In this document: in pieces, positions 32,525 to 45,682 of the stretch
Layout of the letters: the number at the start of each line of letters is the position of its first letter
Numbering within the stretch: position 1 is the stretch's first letter
Origin: Homalodisca vitripennis
Lineage: Eukaryota > Arthropoda > Insecta > Hemiptera > Cicadellidae
Assembly (NCBI RefSeq): GCF_021130785.1
Contig: NC_060214.1
Span: 106,676,001-106,740,000, forward strand
DNA length: 64,000 nucleotides
Reading direction: 5' to 3'
The notes under the pieces: generated by a model
Told to the model about the DNA's origin: nothing
Databases searched by the model: none
Seen by the model: the letters and a program-made list of their open reading frames with translations, nothing else
Program-made: the position numbers and the translations under genes

Positions 32525-33144
32525 TGGCGTAAAATTAAAAATTTGTCAAAAGTGCGTACACGTCGTTCAGTGTTCAAAGTTTAAACGTTAAAATTATTTT
32601 ATTAAGTAAAATATATATTAACATATTCAAGTGTAGTAATCTTCATAAAGCAATACTCTGAATAATAAATATTATATGAATATGAAAAGAGGCTTTATCT
32701 CTAACATTATAAATAATATTAATGTTACATATCTTGAAAACTGCTGTAAATACATATTACTGTGCATAAGGTCCTAGTGTTTATTTTTTAATTAAAAAAA
32801 TTACTATTTACGTAATTTTTTTGTTAATGTACTAAAGTAAAAAAATCCCAATGATCGTCAATGTTGCGTTATACTATACACAGTATATAAATGTATTGTC
32901 CTTATATATTGCTCCTCTGAAACGATTTATAATAAAAATTATAGATTCCCCTCCTAACCTTATTGATAATGGAAATTAACATAAAAATCTTCAGATATAT
33001 CGTTACAATGTTATTGATCTTTAGGTATATATTTATTCCCTTCTCATGTGACCATCTAATAAAAACCCCATTTGTTAAAGTGTCCTTTCAATTCATATAT
33101 TACTTCATGTATTCATATTTAATCTGAATGTTATTTTTTATGTG

Positions 33145-33191
<47 letters not shown>

Positions 33192-34852
33192 CATCTTTCA
33201 TGTATATTATTATTGTTAAATGTTATTATTTAAACAATTTTATTCATCGTAGATACGCGTGGATCTGAGGATTTTAGATTTTTCTCCAGTTAAATATAGT
33301 TATATTGCGTATTAAGGGCTTGTCGGTATATATTTGTTAATAGTTGAGAGAATTACACATTACACTTTCAAACCCTAATTGTTATTGAAAATATGAATAG
33401 ATCTTCTAGATAATTGTTTTCTCTACAAAATAAGGTTAAACAAAGTTTCAATGGTATCTCACTAACCGCTAAAATGAGAACAATGCTCGGCTTTGGGACC
33501 ACATTTTGGGTGTAGGTGTCACCGCGGACTTGGTTTTTCGGTGGTTGAAGAGTTTAAAAGCTCGAATATTTTAAGAAGTATATAAATTACATTTCTATTA
33601 TAAACTATCGGCATTCATAACTTCAATTCATATCAAATCGTATTTTTATTATGATTGTATATAATAATTAATGAGTAATAAGTGCTGAAGCGATACAACG
33701 TCAAACAATTATTTAAGATAAAGCATTTTCCATACAGCAAAGATTTAGCACGTAAGGTAATTGTTATAAAAGTTATTGTGTTTAAAATAACGATGCCTAA
33801 AAACCGAAATCTTATTATTATTTCATTTATCGCCAATAACAAACTTAAAACATGTAATAAGATTACAACAAATTGTAGTGTTTGAAAAAATCAATTGTTT
33901 TTTGTCTGACCATATTCTCGTGTTTTTTATATATTGTCCCATCTTCAACGATGAGTCAAACCCTAGAATCAAAATTATTTTGTAAACAATTACTATAAAT
34001 ACCTTGTAGTAATTTATAGATATATTCTAGCCAAAATAACTTGAACGTTTTGTAAAATCATAAGATAGCTCACCATAAAGGTGGAGCTTCCAGACCAAAC
34101 GACTTGGAAAAGATGGAATGGACGTTTTATATGGTAAATATCAGCCAATGCTGGATTTTCAGCACCCTCTGAATAAGCCTTGTATTTGTATATTAACGAT
34201 GTATATTGTAACATAAACGATAAACTAGATTTTTGGCTTACGATATTTTTATGAAGATTAGCTTTAATATAAAAATGAACGTAAATTTCGTTAGTATTGT
34301 GTTTGTATATTACATACATTTAAAATCAAACATGTTTTTATCGTTTCGTTTTTTAATATAGAAAGGCAGCAACAGTTAACTTTTTACTCGGCAGTACGTA
34401 GTGAGTGTTTCTCAACACTGAGATTATACAAATTCAGGATGAGGTATCTAAATGGACATAATGCTATGTAAAATTTTCGAAACCGAACAAAACGATTTAA
34501 AAAAAAAATTTCAACACTTTTAACCCATAATCAATTTTATATTGTTTCAGGAGTAAAATTTGGTTTTTAAATATCTTACAGAAAACTAAGTGATAGTGAA
34601 GTATTAGTGAAAGAATGGTGAATATTTCCGAATGATTAAATAACTAGTGCCGATAAGGAAGTTTCACCTCTGCGCTACCTGTTGGGTTTTGCTGTAACTA
34701 ACATGTCGATAAAGCAGTTACATTATTCATACTTAGCAATTTAAGAAACCAAGTGTTCAGAATTGAATTTGAATATTATGTACCCACAACAATGGCAAAT
34801 GTAGATTCAACCACAACACTGACTTTTGTACCCAGTAACCAGACACAGTACA
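32525..34852. other. AT-rich spacer with a (TA)n run at 33148-33190
   Basis: Holds a TA microsatellite and otherwise no recognised element. At 34068-34132 a GC-richer patch after 'aaaatcataagatag' is open in two plus-strand frames and ends near a GTAAAT donor; it could be an exon but the support is weak. The 101-codon minus-strand frame there is probably incidental. Confidence 0.45.
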
Positions 34853-35085
34853 GTTAATACAAAAGAACGTAGCCAGGAAAAATGTTGGGAGTTTCAGACA
34901 ATTTTTGTTCCTTAAATCGATCTTGACCCGTTTCTTTGTTGAGGAAGATCTTTCAGCAGTACATGTCAGTAATACTGAATTATTTAAGTAATAATAATCC
35001 TTTACTAAAAAAGTAATTCAAGAATCTAAAATTCGGGGGGTCCGAACCCCTTGGACCCCCTCGTTGGCCACGTCCTTGTTAGTAC
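34853..35085 (+). mobile_element. Small hAT-like element with 8-bp target duplication
   Basis: Ends AAAAGAACGTAGCCAGG (34861) and ...GGCCACGTCCTT (35077) form an imperfect inverted repeat followed inward by G-rich/C-rich 'ggggggtccgaaccccttggaccccc'. Flanks GTTAATAC (34853-34860) and GTTAGTAC (35078-35085) agree at 7 of 8 positions, as expected for hAT. A second copy lies in reverse at 42700-42842. A short frame ends at the same stop in both copies (DLSA...V.NTEL.K). Confidence 0.7.
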
Positions 35086-36594
35086 ATCAGCTTCAGTAGA
35101 GCAGTTCCTGCTGACGCGTTACAGTGTAACAAACTATACTTATAGTATGCCTCTACTACATATATCTCATCGCCGGTTAGTATTTGTGAACCGAACTTTG
35201 GTGTTATGTCGAGTGCCAGCTGGGTGAGGCGTTTGTTTAAAGTCAATATTTACCTACGATAATTGTACATTTTTAATTTTAACGAATTATATTGAGTCTT
35301 TATTCCCTTGCCAAGTTCAAAAATATAATTTTAACTCTACTTGTTTTCTCTTTGTTTTTAATAAGCAAATTGCATTCTCCATAAGAGAATAATAGGTCGT
35401 AAATTATTAATATATTACTTTTCAAACCACGTAAACTGTTAACTGCGGAGATTTAGTTTAAACGGATTCCCCTTTAAGTAAACCCTAAAGCAGTTGTTTA
35501 AAAAAATGTCAACACTGTAAAAACACACAGAATCTCAATCTTGCTGTACATTATTTTTAAGGTCTTTATATCCTAAACATTTTGGCGAAAGAAAAATGTT
35601 ATTGTCTGAATTGGTTTCATAACAACGGTGTATAAAACCAGTGCTTTTATTTTGTTTTGTTTTTTATTGGCATTCCTGTGGTATAAACCTACAATAAAAT
35701 ATCCTTTTTTCAATAATTCATGACAACCTTTCAAATTATACTATGCATTGCTGTATTTTTTAAATATTTCCTACTACTAAAAAGTTTTTGTTATTGAAAT
35801 GATAAAATCCCAATATCTCTCTCTCTCTCTACAAGTAATTAAACAATTAATAAGCCAAAAAATAAAATAAATTGTTAAAAAAGCTTTATTTACTACGTAA
35901 ATAAATAACACTTCAACCTGCGTTAGACATTAGGTACGGTTGGTCTGAAGCACTCTGTACACACACACATTCACAAATATCTAGTTTTTAGTCTTTAAAC
36001 GTATAAAATGTAAAATAATACCAATTTTCTCTTGACTTAACTTAAAACAAAGCCTGGTTACTTAATCACACCATTTATAACCCAAGACTGGCTATACCGA
36101 ATATAATGAATAATATAGATTGGATACGTCTCCGCCCTTAGTAGCAGAACAAATTTTAAAATATCGTACAAATTCATGAAAGAATCATATAAAAAGAGAG
36201 ACAAAAATATATTTTTATAAAACAGTATACATTGAAAGAGCCTGTTAAATGTTATTAACTGTTCTGTTTAAACATTGTTCCATGACAGCATAACCGTATA
36301 TTTCATTTATTTAACCACTATTTTAAATTGGTTTACATTTATATTATTGAAAGTATAGATTAAGTTTGATAGTACCAACACGCCTTTTATATAACCACTG
36401 TTGAGCACAAAGTGAGAAAATATCCAGATGACAAATTTTTAAGTTCGAGTAAAAATGTACTTATTAGTAAATATTAAGTATGCAGTGCTTGGTCAGTACT
36501 GCAATGCAGATTTCAAAGACAAAGTTACTATCTAACATTTACCATAAATTTAAATTAAATTATAAAAAATACATATGACACAAAGAAAATAAGA
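35086..36594. other. AT-rich spacer, (CT)n run at 35815-35831
   Basis: Nothing else recognised. Confidence 0.5.
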
Positions 36595-36790
36595 TCTGTA
36601 TTAATTACAATGGTCATAAATATGCACTTTTGACATATTTTCTTGGTCGTAACAACAAGACAAACTCAACATAGGCGTCGGAAACATAATTCACTCTAAC
36701 CTGAAGTGCCTTAAACATGCAAAAGCCAACGAAATTGCGTGCGAAGCCGAGGATAACTACTAGTTACATCATAAATACTTCCACCAAGAT
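36595..36790 (-). mobile_element. Family R tail fragment (minus strand)
   Basis: Carries 'acaatggtcataaatatgcacttttgaca', 'cttggtcgtaacaacaagacaaactcaacataggcgtcgg' and 'cgaaattgcgtgcgaagccg', the complement of the family R head region. Confidence 0.55.
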
Positions 36791-37350
<560 letters not shown>

Positions 37351-37589
37351 AAGTGCAGAGAATTAGGGTTGGGCGAATATCTACCTTATTAGTCACCTAC
37401 TGCACTTTTCCAATTCAAACCTAGACCTTTTGGTATTTTTTTAAATGTTATCTTAAAGTAAATAGTATGTACAGATTTTAAACATGATTAAATTTACTTT
37501 GGTCCTAAATTATTCAACTCCTCGAAACTAGGACGCAATTTGGTCGGAAAGGGAATTTCCACTTTAGAATAAGGTACATGTTCGTGTAC

Positions 37590-37715
37590 AATGGCTATAA
37601 ACGTACACTTTTGACAAAGCAAATCATACATCGGCGTTGGAAATATAATTCAGTTGAACCAGAAGCGGTAAGCTTACGAAAATTGTGCGAAGCAGCGGGA
37701 AACAGCTAGTATTTT
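37590..37715 (-). mobile_element. Family R tail fragment (minus strand)
   Basis: Carries 'acaatggctataaacgtacacttttgaca', 'catcggcgttggaaatataattca' and 'gcgaagcagcgggaaacagctagta', ending at the CTAGCTGTTTCCCGC head on the minus strand. Confidence 0.6.
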
Positions 37716-38373
37716 ATAAACATTAAAATCTCTACGAAACCCATGACCAGTTTAGATGACATGGAGACTCACTACTTCCTATTTCACTTCTGAACTTCGG
37801 TTCCCACGGGAATAATCTCCTGGTATCTCTAGCACGTCGCCTACATCTGGTTCTTTGTTGGTTCGTTCCTCTCCAGTCACACCGTCACACCGGAGCCTAG
37901 GTTCAGTCTAGTCGTGGTTATCTAGTTGATAGGCATCACCAAGGTTACTGTTGATTGAAGTTGTACATTGTTAGTGTGTAAACCAGCTGTCCGTCGTTCT
38001 AATAAATCCATTTATTATTTTCTTTCCTTAATAAGCTAATCTTTTAAAAAGTTAACCATCATAAGAAATCTGAATATTTGACAAATTAATTTTCATTATT
38101 ACTCTGTTTTAAATGATTAACGTAAATGTTTTATAAGTAACTACCATATCTCTTATATCTTCAAAATGGTTAAGTTAAAATTAAACGTGTCTCTCAGAGT
38201 ACAAAATTTATGACATAATGTTAAATTAATTTTGAATCAAAGTTACTCATCATTATCAATCAACCAATTCACCCACATTTATAAAAAAATATAAATTTTT
38301 CATTGTTGCAACTTATTTTATTATCGTGAAAAATGTAATTGTTTTAGAAAATAACGGTACACTAACTTAGTAA
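37716..38373. other. Spacer; GC-richer patch 37740-37930
   Basis: The patch has no open frame or repeat partner that I can identify. The rest is AT-rich. Confidence 0.4.
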
Positions 38374-38646
38374 CTATACATTAATACTAGGTTTCCAGCT
38401 ATATAACAAACTCAGTGCCAAAGAAATTACAAGGTGATTATTAGGATCTTTTAAAAATCCTACGTTTATTACAGCGCTTCGGAACTGTAATTGTCTTAAT
38501 TGATCATTTAAAAGTGAATTTGTGAAGTGATAATCTACAAGAAATGGATTACAATCTTGATATCTTCTTCCGTCATCTAGTAAATGTAAGTAATTAATTT
38601 TTGAACGAATTACAGATTTTACTGTACAAACTGTCTCACACACCAT
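38374..38646 (-). CDS. 90-codon open frame, unrecognised
   Basis: An open frame on the minus strand starting MVCETVCTVKSV and ending SLLYSWKPSINV, with mixed polar and hydrophobic composition rather than the low-complexity look of most frames here. There is an upstream in-frame stop close to the ATG. No domain, signal peptide or splice support was seen, and no repeat partner occurs in the window. It may be a real small gene, an exon, a transposon relic or chance in AT-rich DNA. Confidence 0.2.
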   Translation of the reverse strand: MVCETVCTVKSVIRSKINYLHLLDDGRRYQDCNPFLVDYHFTNSLLNDQLRQLQFRSAVINVGFLKDPNNHLVISLALSLLYSWKPSINV

Positions 38647-40364
38647 CTGACTGACGGGTACAATTACTTAACGGTTCTTGATTTTAAACAGGTAATTCTC
38701 ATTTTTTATGATTGAGTCGACAATTTTTCCTCTCGCTGAACAATTTTGGGTAACACTTCCCAAGAAAACATTGTCAAATGAGTGCTCACAGAATGTTAGT
38801 AATAGGAAAAAAATAAAAAATTTAATTTCAAAATTATTTTATTATAAATTTATAGAAGTATCTACACCTTAATGAAATGTAAACGTTTTCTTAGTACTAG
38901 GGATATTTGAAATATTTATAATGAAAACAGTTTTACAAACACATTAAAACCTTTATTGAACATTATAAATATTAATAAATGTAAATAATACATAACATTT
39001 CCAATTTATTTATTTTTCTGCGAGGCCTTCCAAAACCTAAGGTTTCCTGATGAGGCGACTCCACAAATAAATGTTTACATAATTTTTATAACAATTAAAA
39101 TACCATATGGTGTAAATATGTAAATACAAATATTTTTGAATAAAAACTTTATTGAACAGTTTAATATTCAGAGGTTATGAAGAATGGTTAACGATGGCGT
39201 AAATATGTAAACGACATTAATTGGCGTGCATTACAACAGCTAAAAAGTTACTTACACCTGCATTGTTTCTTCGCCGATTTGTCAAATGTCATTGTCAAAT
39301 GTTTGTAATTAGATTTAGCAACTTTTAGTATTTAAAAAATGTAATATATGGTATTACATTGATAGTATTAAGTTTTAAACCTTCGACCATCCGCTATACT
39401 GAAATGTGATATGATAACATTATGATATTTAATGATTAATTAAAGATGAAAACATAACTCTTCTCTTGATTTGAGACTGCAAAAAAATAGTTGTGCCGAG
39501 TTTGGGGTTTTTATATTTACTTATTTCTGAAATAAAAAAAATTTAAAATCACATAAATACAGGCAGCCGCTAAACTAACCATTTCCGGCACAATTGTACC
39601 GGTATACAAGGATTATATTTCTACATTTTTTGTTTGTCTTTTCCAAATATTTCCGGAAGGTCCGTAAACACTATGTATATCATAGGCAGTAATGGTCATG
39701 AACGCATTCAGATCATCTCTTTGAACGGTTAATTTGTAATAGTCTTAACATAGTTTTTGGCAAAGTTGTTTGCGCTAGACTTGTATTAGTGACTTGTGTT
39801 ACTAATAAATACTGATAGTGGTAGTAGCAAAACAAATTATTTTGAGTAGTCCAACTTACTTAGACTACTCATTTACACTTTACCTATGCTCTACAGTCTA
39901 CAGGATGTGCTGTAACTCTCAGGACATTTTTGTACCGTTGTTTACCAGGTAAACATATTCAAAGTATAAATACATCTGGAGTCTGACTCTCTATGTGTCT
40001 TCTTTTAGTCTATGTAACTATTAAAATTATAATATTATCCTTTCTTATTGACACTCAGAATGTGTCAGAATGAAATTATTGTCGTACAAAATGATTTTAT
40101 AGATTTATAGGCCTATCTTACGGTATTCCAATTTTTAAGCTCATTTATCTGTAATATATCCCATGAGCAGACAGACACACAGTCGGATAAGCCATAAACT
40201 TCAACAACACTCATTCTAACCCTATTATAGAATTTATTCTAATCTATGCAAAAAAAGTTAATTAATGCAAAAGTATACAGATGATCTACTGGATATTCTT
40301 GTAAACAGTTAACCTACATGTTACTAAGTTACACGTGTTCAGGTTTCTTAGAAATTGATTTATT
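38647..40364. other. AT-rich spacer, nothing well supported
   Basis: 39010-39060 has 'ctgcgaggccttccaaaacc' and 'ggtttcctgatgaggcgactcc', which resemble the arms and first box of the hammerhead-like motif elsewhere but lack the second box. No gene is recognised. Confidence 0.45.
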
Positions 40365-40620
40365 ACAATTTTCTCGTTGCCATGATGGTTACCTATAAGA
40401 CGAATGTAAAAATATTCGCTAACGTTCAGCCACTCCATGGAATGGACATACATCGTCATCGGACTCGATAACGCCTGTATAGAAATGAATTTTTATGCAA
40501 AACGTTATGTCTGTAGGTAAGTTCGTACTCTTGATATAATCCAGAAAGACAGAAAGAAATGAAACTTGACCAGCATCTTCACTAACGCTCAGCCACTCGT
40601 TCTGCCAAACAAGTTAATCG
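40365..40620 (-). repeat. Family S copy
   Basis: Blocks 'tttctcgttgccatgatgg', 'gctaacgttcagccactcc', 'catcgtcatcggactcg', 'gcctgtatagaaatgaatttttatgcaaaac' and 'taagttcgtactcttgata' in the order of the 2271 copy. Confidence 0.65.
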
Positions 40621-40777
40621 TTAGTTTATGTGAAGTCAACCTAGAGAATATCGTTGGTGTTTTATGTACAATTTTAATAACGATCTAAGCAGTTTAATTT
40701 CTGTATGTATATTTTAACCCTTTGCGCCTCTAGCGTCACTAATGATCATCCCCAGATCTGTAAAAGCACTGCGTAGT

Positions 40778-40815
40778 TGCAGGGCCGGCACTCGCTTGTG
40801 CGGGGCCCGGTGCAA
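40778..40815 (+). mobile_element. hAT-type terminus (fragment)
   Basis: 'CAGGGCCGGCACTCGC' followed by 'gcggggcccggtgcaa' is the style of one end of widespread hAT-type elements. No opposite end or target duplication found. Confidence 0.4.
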
Positions 40816-42509
40816 ACATTTAATGCGTGACCTTTCAACATGACACCCATCTTGAACCTCCCTTCACAACTACTATAATTATGTTTATATTACTAAACGC
40901 AGAATGAAAGTTAATTACAAACGAAAACGTATTATTATATTAATAATATTTACATGTGAAATAAAAAATAAAATTAGAAAACAATTTTGGCTATTAATGA
41001 ATGAAACAAGCTTATTATTGGTAATTTGTTTGAGTGTAATATTCGTTTGTGTTTATATAATTTATGTGCTTTTCGAATGAATATTCGTAACAAAAATCCA
41101 TAATCATTAGTTATATTTGGTGGTTCGTTAGTGTTCGGTTCTGAGACGCAAAATGTATATATTATGTCAAGGTACAAAATTACCGTACACTATAACTTAA
41201 AAAAATTACCTGAGAATTTTCTAGCTAATTTTCAAATACTTTAAAGAATTGTGCGCCCTCTTTACGGACGTCCTCAACCATTGCGGACAAAATAACCACG
41301 GAATACTGTGCAGGCTATCCTAATATAAACAGGCGTTTGAGTCTGTAAAAACTTTATTTAATATTTTATCATTCATCTAGCAATGAATAAACCGAAACGC
41401 CCGTACGATCTTACCTGCCTGGACGGTCTTTAGTTGTTCTGTTTTACAGATATACACAGATTAACGATAATGCTATAGCAATATCTTTAGACTGGTCTAA
41501 GCAAGATAGCTTTTGTTTTGTGGGTCAAGTGGTCAAATGGCAGGCTGTGTGTCTGCGCAATATCTCTTTTTGGTTTTGCCAAAGAAACTTGAAACATGGT
41601 ACGTGAGTACGTCTTCATCTAAGTAAGAAATGTATTGATTTTGAAATCACTAGAATAAATGGCTGTCCGATTGTGTGTTATAAAACTTGATCGAAAGGTT
41701 CTGGAGACTTGAGTTGAACATGGTACATGTGTTTCTCTTAATTCAAGGAAGAACTCTGTTAATTTAAAAGCACAAGGTCAAACTGCTGCCCGTCCGCACA
41801 CTCATCTGTGCAAGAATATAGGTTACTAGGTTACTCTTGTACCAAGGATAAGCTTTATTGACGTTAGTGTAAAAAAGTAAAAGGGAAGTTCATCTGTCTG
41901 TCCATATGTAGCCTACGCTACTTCTTTCACTAATTTCTGTCGAGCCCTTCGCTGTTACGCGGTACCTGTTTTTAAACATTATTGGTTCAACGTTATTCTA
42001 ATCGATAAAATATGTATATTCAGGCGGGCACACTACATAATACTGTTGGTACTGGAAAATAAAATTGTTTCATTTCAACTCATTTGAATAAGAAGGTGCC
42101 TAAGAATTGTTCATTTGTATTGACACAACTGTAGTTCCACTACTAAATAAAGTGTAAGTTAAATGTATTTTTTAATGCCTAATAAATAGTATTATTTAAA
42201 CCGTTCAGACCATGTTTTAAGTGCGCTGCTGTAGGTATAGTTTCTACTTTAACATGTCGTCTTCGAGCGCCGATATTCTTATAAATTCTAAAATTGCTGT
42301 GCAAATCGATACTAATTAGGTATTAAATTGTGTTTTACAACTCAAATTTCATTTGTACAGAGGCTAGCATGTTTGGAAACATCGCTTTTCCCAAGACAAA
42401 GTGTGATTATATTTGCGATTATTTCCTCCATCTCTTGGTATAGACTTACAAATAAATTGACAGGAAGCAATGAGACTTCAATTTGTCAATAGTTTGCCGG
42501 AAACAATCA
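40816..42509. other. AT-rich spacer with loosely repeated blocks near 41580-41780
   Basis: 'cttgaaacatggtacgtg', then 'agttgaacatggtacatgtg' with similar following sequence suggests two diverged copies of a unit of about 130 bp. No gene is recognised. Confidence 0.4.
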
Positions 42510-42512
42510 AAA

Positions 42513-42544
42513 ATATCACAACCCCGAAGGGTTTGTGATATTTC
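42513..42544. repeat. Short hairpin
   Basis: 'aatatcacaacccc' and 'gggtttgtgatatt' pair around GAA with one bulge. Function unknown; no T-run or gene end next to it. Confidence 0.5.
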
Positions 42545-42842
42545 TGAGCTCGCTTTGGCTTCAGAAGTGTTTTATAGTGTACATGAGTTTAAGGCACATA
42601 ATTGGGAGACTCTATGATTGGGTAACTGATCTCGGAGGTAAGGATTCCCCAAATTTGTAATAACTCTATTATTATTATTTACATAATTCAGTATTGTTGA
42701 CACGTTCTGCTGAAAGATCGTTCTCAATTAAGAAACGGGCCAGAACTTTTTAAGGAACAAAATGAATCTTACTCTCTGTCCACTACGGGAAAATATCAGT
42801 TGTCTGGACCCCCCAAACATTTCTTTCCTGGCTACGTTCTTG
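42545..42842 (-). mobile_element. hAT-like element, reverse copy of 34861-35077
   Basis: The minus strand begins AAGAACGTAGCCAGG at 42840 and carries 'ttggggggtccagac', 'attttgttccttaaaaagttctggcccg' and 'gaacgatctttcagcagaacg', matching 34861 onward. It is identifiable to about 42650; the far end is not resolved. Confidence 0.55.
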
Positions 42843-43222
42843 GATAGAGGAGAGAAGTTAAGGAATGAACGGTAACCGGGCGAATGAATCATTTTGCATG
42901 AATCTGAATGAGGCACTGAAAAGAATTAATGCTACAACTTTAATTGTATTCTATTAAAAGGATAAAAATGTAAAAAGGAATAAATTATTCACATATAAGT
43001 TGCCATTAAATTTACCTAATTCTTCCGACTGAGCTGGAAGGACTATTAGTTCTAATACGGATTCGTTACAGGAAGGTTTTTTTTGCTAATTTGTAATACG
43101 AATTGTAATAGTTTTGTAATACCTCGTACTAAAGTATATTTTAAGAAACAAAGTCGTGCAAAGAGGCGTTGGTAATAATAACCTTCATTATGGATCATTT
43201 ACTAACATGTGTTGCAAGAATC

Positions 43223-43921
43223 CACAAGTAGGGTAACCACACGTAAATTCCTAAAATAAGAACTTTTGGGGTGAAAAAGGAGGACATTGAGCAAAAAAAG
43301 GACAGTATTTAACATTCTTATACACTTTGCGAAATACATTTTTTGTATATATTATTAAAAACGAACGTTATAAATTATCTCTGTATTGCTTGTAATGCAA
43401 ATAAGAATCTGAAATTGGATTTGCTTCACATATGAATCGAAAATTAGACGTTATTCATATTAATAAAGTGTATGTTGATGGGTAATATTGAAATTGAATT
43501 AATTGTTGTTAGAATTTTTCTCTAATTGATTTTTTGAGGGGTAGTAAAAATGAATTTTGTGTAATAATTGGAATTAATTCATTACATTAAACATTGCGTA
43601 ACAGAAAAATGTATAATATATTACAACAAAATTATTTTCATTCATAAGACAATACTCAACATACAACTGCATCTAATAGCACATCTAATGCCATAGCTTT
43701 ACGTGTGCACTGCAATAATGTTTCATGGCCTATCTTTGGAATTTCGAAAATCGGAAGACTTTTTTAACGTGATGCAACTATTATTTAACATTTAAGCGTT
43801 CGCCAAAAAACCAGACATTTTACTTAATTTTAAAGAACCCGGAAGGACTGGAGGACAAATATTAAAAAGTAGGACATGTCCTCCTGAAGCCGGACGTCTG
43901 GTCACCCTGTGTGCACAAGTA
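43223..43921. mobile_element. DNA element with GGGTGACCAGACGT-type end and 8-bp direct repeat
   Basis: Left end GGGTAACCACACGTAAATTC (43231) and the right end, whose complement is CAGGGTGACCAGACGTCCGG, form inverted termini. CACAAGTA occurs directly outside at 43223-43230 and 43914-43921, although this leaves a short asymmetric 'tgtgtg' at the right edge. Internal 'aggaggacattgagc' and 'aggacatgtcctcc' also pair. Likely a non-autonomous hAT. No coding sequence. Confidence 0.6.
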
Positions 43922-43984
43922 ACAAAAGCTGCACAACACAATCTAGACATGTTGTATTTCCCAAACAGTATTTTTCACTCTTTA

Positions 43985-44206
43985 AACTATAATGGACTTG
44001 TCACTTATAGAGGAGGTAGGGACACGAGGAAACGTGAGCGGTGAGCTGACTCTCTGGGCGCCGATTCGACGCCTGGGAGCCTTTGATCTGGTTTGATCTG
44101 CCGCGCCGACCGCCTTCCATGTATGACTACTTGATCGCTAGACTACCACCCTCTAGACGCCAACCCGCGAAGCAACGACAGTCGTGTCCATTTCCGGTAG
44201 TGCTGT
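43985..44206. other. GC-rich block beside the hAT element
   Basis: Markedly GC-rich compared with the flanks. Holds a short frame from an ATG at about 44120 and several CpG, but no domain or splice support. The hAT element inserted at its right edge. Confidence 0.35.
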
Positions 44207-44474
44207 GTCTTACTCAGTAGCGTAGCCAGAAATTTCGTTCGGGGGGGGGTCCGAAACCGGGGAATCCGGGGGAAGTTTTGTGTGTTATTTGCCAATGAGT
44301 TCACTGGTAAAAGGTAAATACCAAAAATATGGGCTTTAGTAACTACGCCTTATAGAAAGTGTAAAGATGTAATAGGCAAATTTAACTCTCACAGCAACTC
44401 TAGTACCACAAATTTTCTTGTATAGCTACAGAAACTTTACAAAGTTCGATTCTGTCCGAGTATAAGGCACCAAA

Positions 44475-44663
44475 GTGATGTTGGATTCACTGGATAAGAA
44501 AGAAAAAGAACAAAACAGAGCTTCACTCAAGCGAATAATTGATACAACTATATTCTGTGGAAAAAATGAAATACCCCTTCGGGGACATTGGGCCACTGAC
44601 GGCCGAAACCCTTTAGAAAAGGAGGGCAATTTTCGAGCGTTGCTCGGGTACAGATCAAACTAA
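44475..44663 (+). pseudogene. hAT transposase fragment (DUF4371-type region)
   Basis: The 62-codon frame contains KRIIDTTIFCGKNEIPLRGH and later EGNFRALLGYRSN. This is the pattern 'I-I-[ED]-T-x-x-x-C-G-x-x-x-I-x-L-R-G-H ... N-E/K-G-N-F-R-x-L-L' of DUF4371-containing hAT transposases (ZMYM/TTF-type). The frame ends shortly after, where the tandem array begins, so the catalytic part, C-terminal dimerisation domain and most of the gene are missing. It lies near the left terminus of the hAT element in the correct orientation. The residue match is strong by eye; no search was made. Confidence 0.8.
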
Positions 44664-45360
44664 CGGTCGGAAAATGCACCGGAAAAACTCTACTGATTAG
44701 AAGTTCGGCTACTTTGGTAAGCCGATTGAGGTATTTATGAATGAGTTATAATAACAATTTTTTGTATCATTACACTGTAGACGAGTAGTATATAATTATC
44801 GGAAAAAATCCAAAAAATCACTTTCGGTCGGAAATAAAATACACCTGAAAAATTCTAATGATTAGAACTTCAACTACTTCGGACTTCAGTTAATGAGGTA
44901 AACGTGGTATTTTTGATTGAGTTAGGACGACGATTTTTTTGTTATCAGTAAACTGTACTCGACTACCTATATAATTATCGACGAAAAATCACTTCCGGTC
45001 GGTAAATACCGAAGAAAAGCTCTACATATTCAAGTTTTGACGATTTTGGATTTTACTGGTTGAGTGGTTGAGGTAAGAGTGGTATTTATAATTTTGTTAG
45101 GACATTGATTTTAGGTATTAATTCAACGCCGACTAATACATATATAATTATCGAGAGAAAAAAAAAACAAAAATAATCACTTCCGATCGGAATATACTAA
45201 GGAAAATGAAATAATACCTCAGTCAGTGAAATCCAAAGTAGTCGGAACTTCTTATCAGTAGAGCGTTTAAAGTGTATTTTCCAACCGAAAGTGATTTTTT
45301 TATATTTTTTCGATAATTATATACACGTCTACAGTTTAATGACACTAAAATCAACGTCGT
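44660..45360. repeat. Degenerate tandem array, unit about 160-190 bp, last unit inverted
   Basis: 'cggtcggaaa', then 'gaaaa(a/g)ctctac', 'gattagaa', a 'gaggta...gtggtattt' block, 'acgacgat' and 'tatataattatcg' recur from about 44663, 44824, 44998 and 45186. A further unit at 45220-45360 is present as the reverse complement, ending 'actctaagcagcc'. Internal satellite-like arrays are known for some hAT-derived elements. Confidence 0.8.
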
Positions 45361-45364
45361 GACG

Positions 45365-45682
45365 ACTCTAAGCAGCCATTTTACTTCCCCAAGACGAATT
45401 TGAACGAAGTGGTCGCTAATTTAAACTGTCCAAGTCCAAGTCGGGTCGCTAGGATGGCCTCTGGGCGCTCCTCCTGGTCTGTGTGCAGTATCTGAGCAGT
45501 TGAGCTCAATGACTTTCCTGTCAACTGGAACAATTTGCTCCTGCAGCAGTCTAGCAGCTGGTCGGTGTGCCACTGAGGGCCACTGCTTCATTGAAGAGCC
45601 GGGTGAGGGCGGTCAGCTGCGCAGCTATTTCAAGACGGCTTGTAGGCTGCGCTGGGCGGGGGCGGCTGCTTCTGCTGCTGCA
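45365..45682 (-). pseudogene. Remaining 3' part of the truncated Jockey element
   Basis: GC-rich sequence continuing the ORF1 region on the minus strand. One frame gives QWPPTPATPPQQTEAPAAD and then AAAPAQRSLQAVLK, another AAQLTALTRLFNEAVALSG, as if the C-terminal Pro/Ala-rich part of ORF1 were split by further frameshifts. Homology to the element stops near 45370, where the inverted tandem unit of the hAT begins, so no reverse transcriptase is present. Confidence 0.5.

Noticed and set aside
39030..39060. Fifth hammerhead-like site (CTGATGAGGCGACTCC)
   Set aside because: No complementary strand for stem II and no GAAA box follows.
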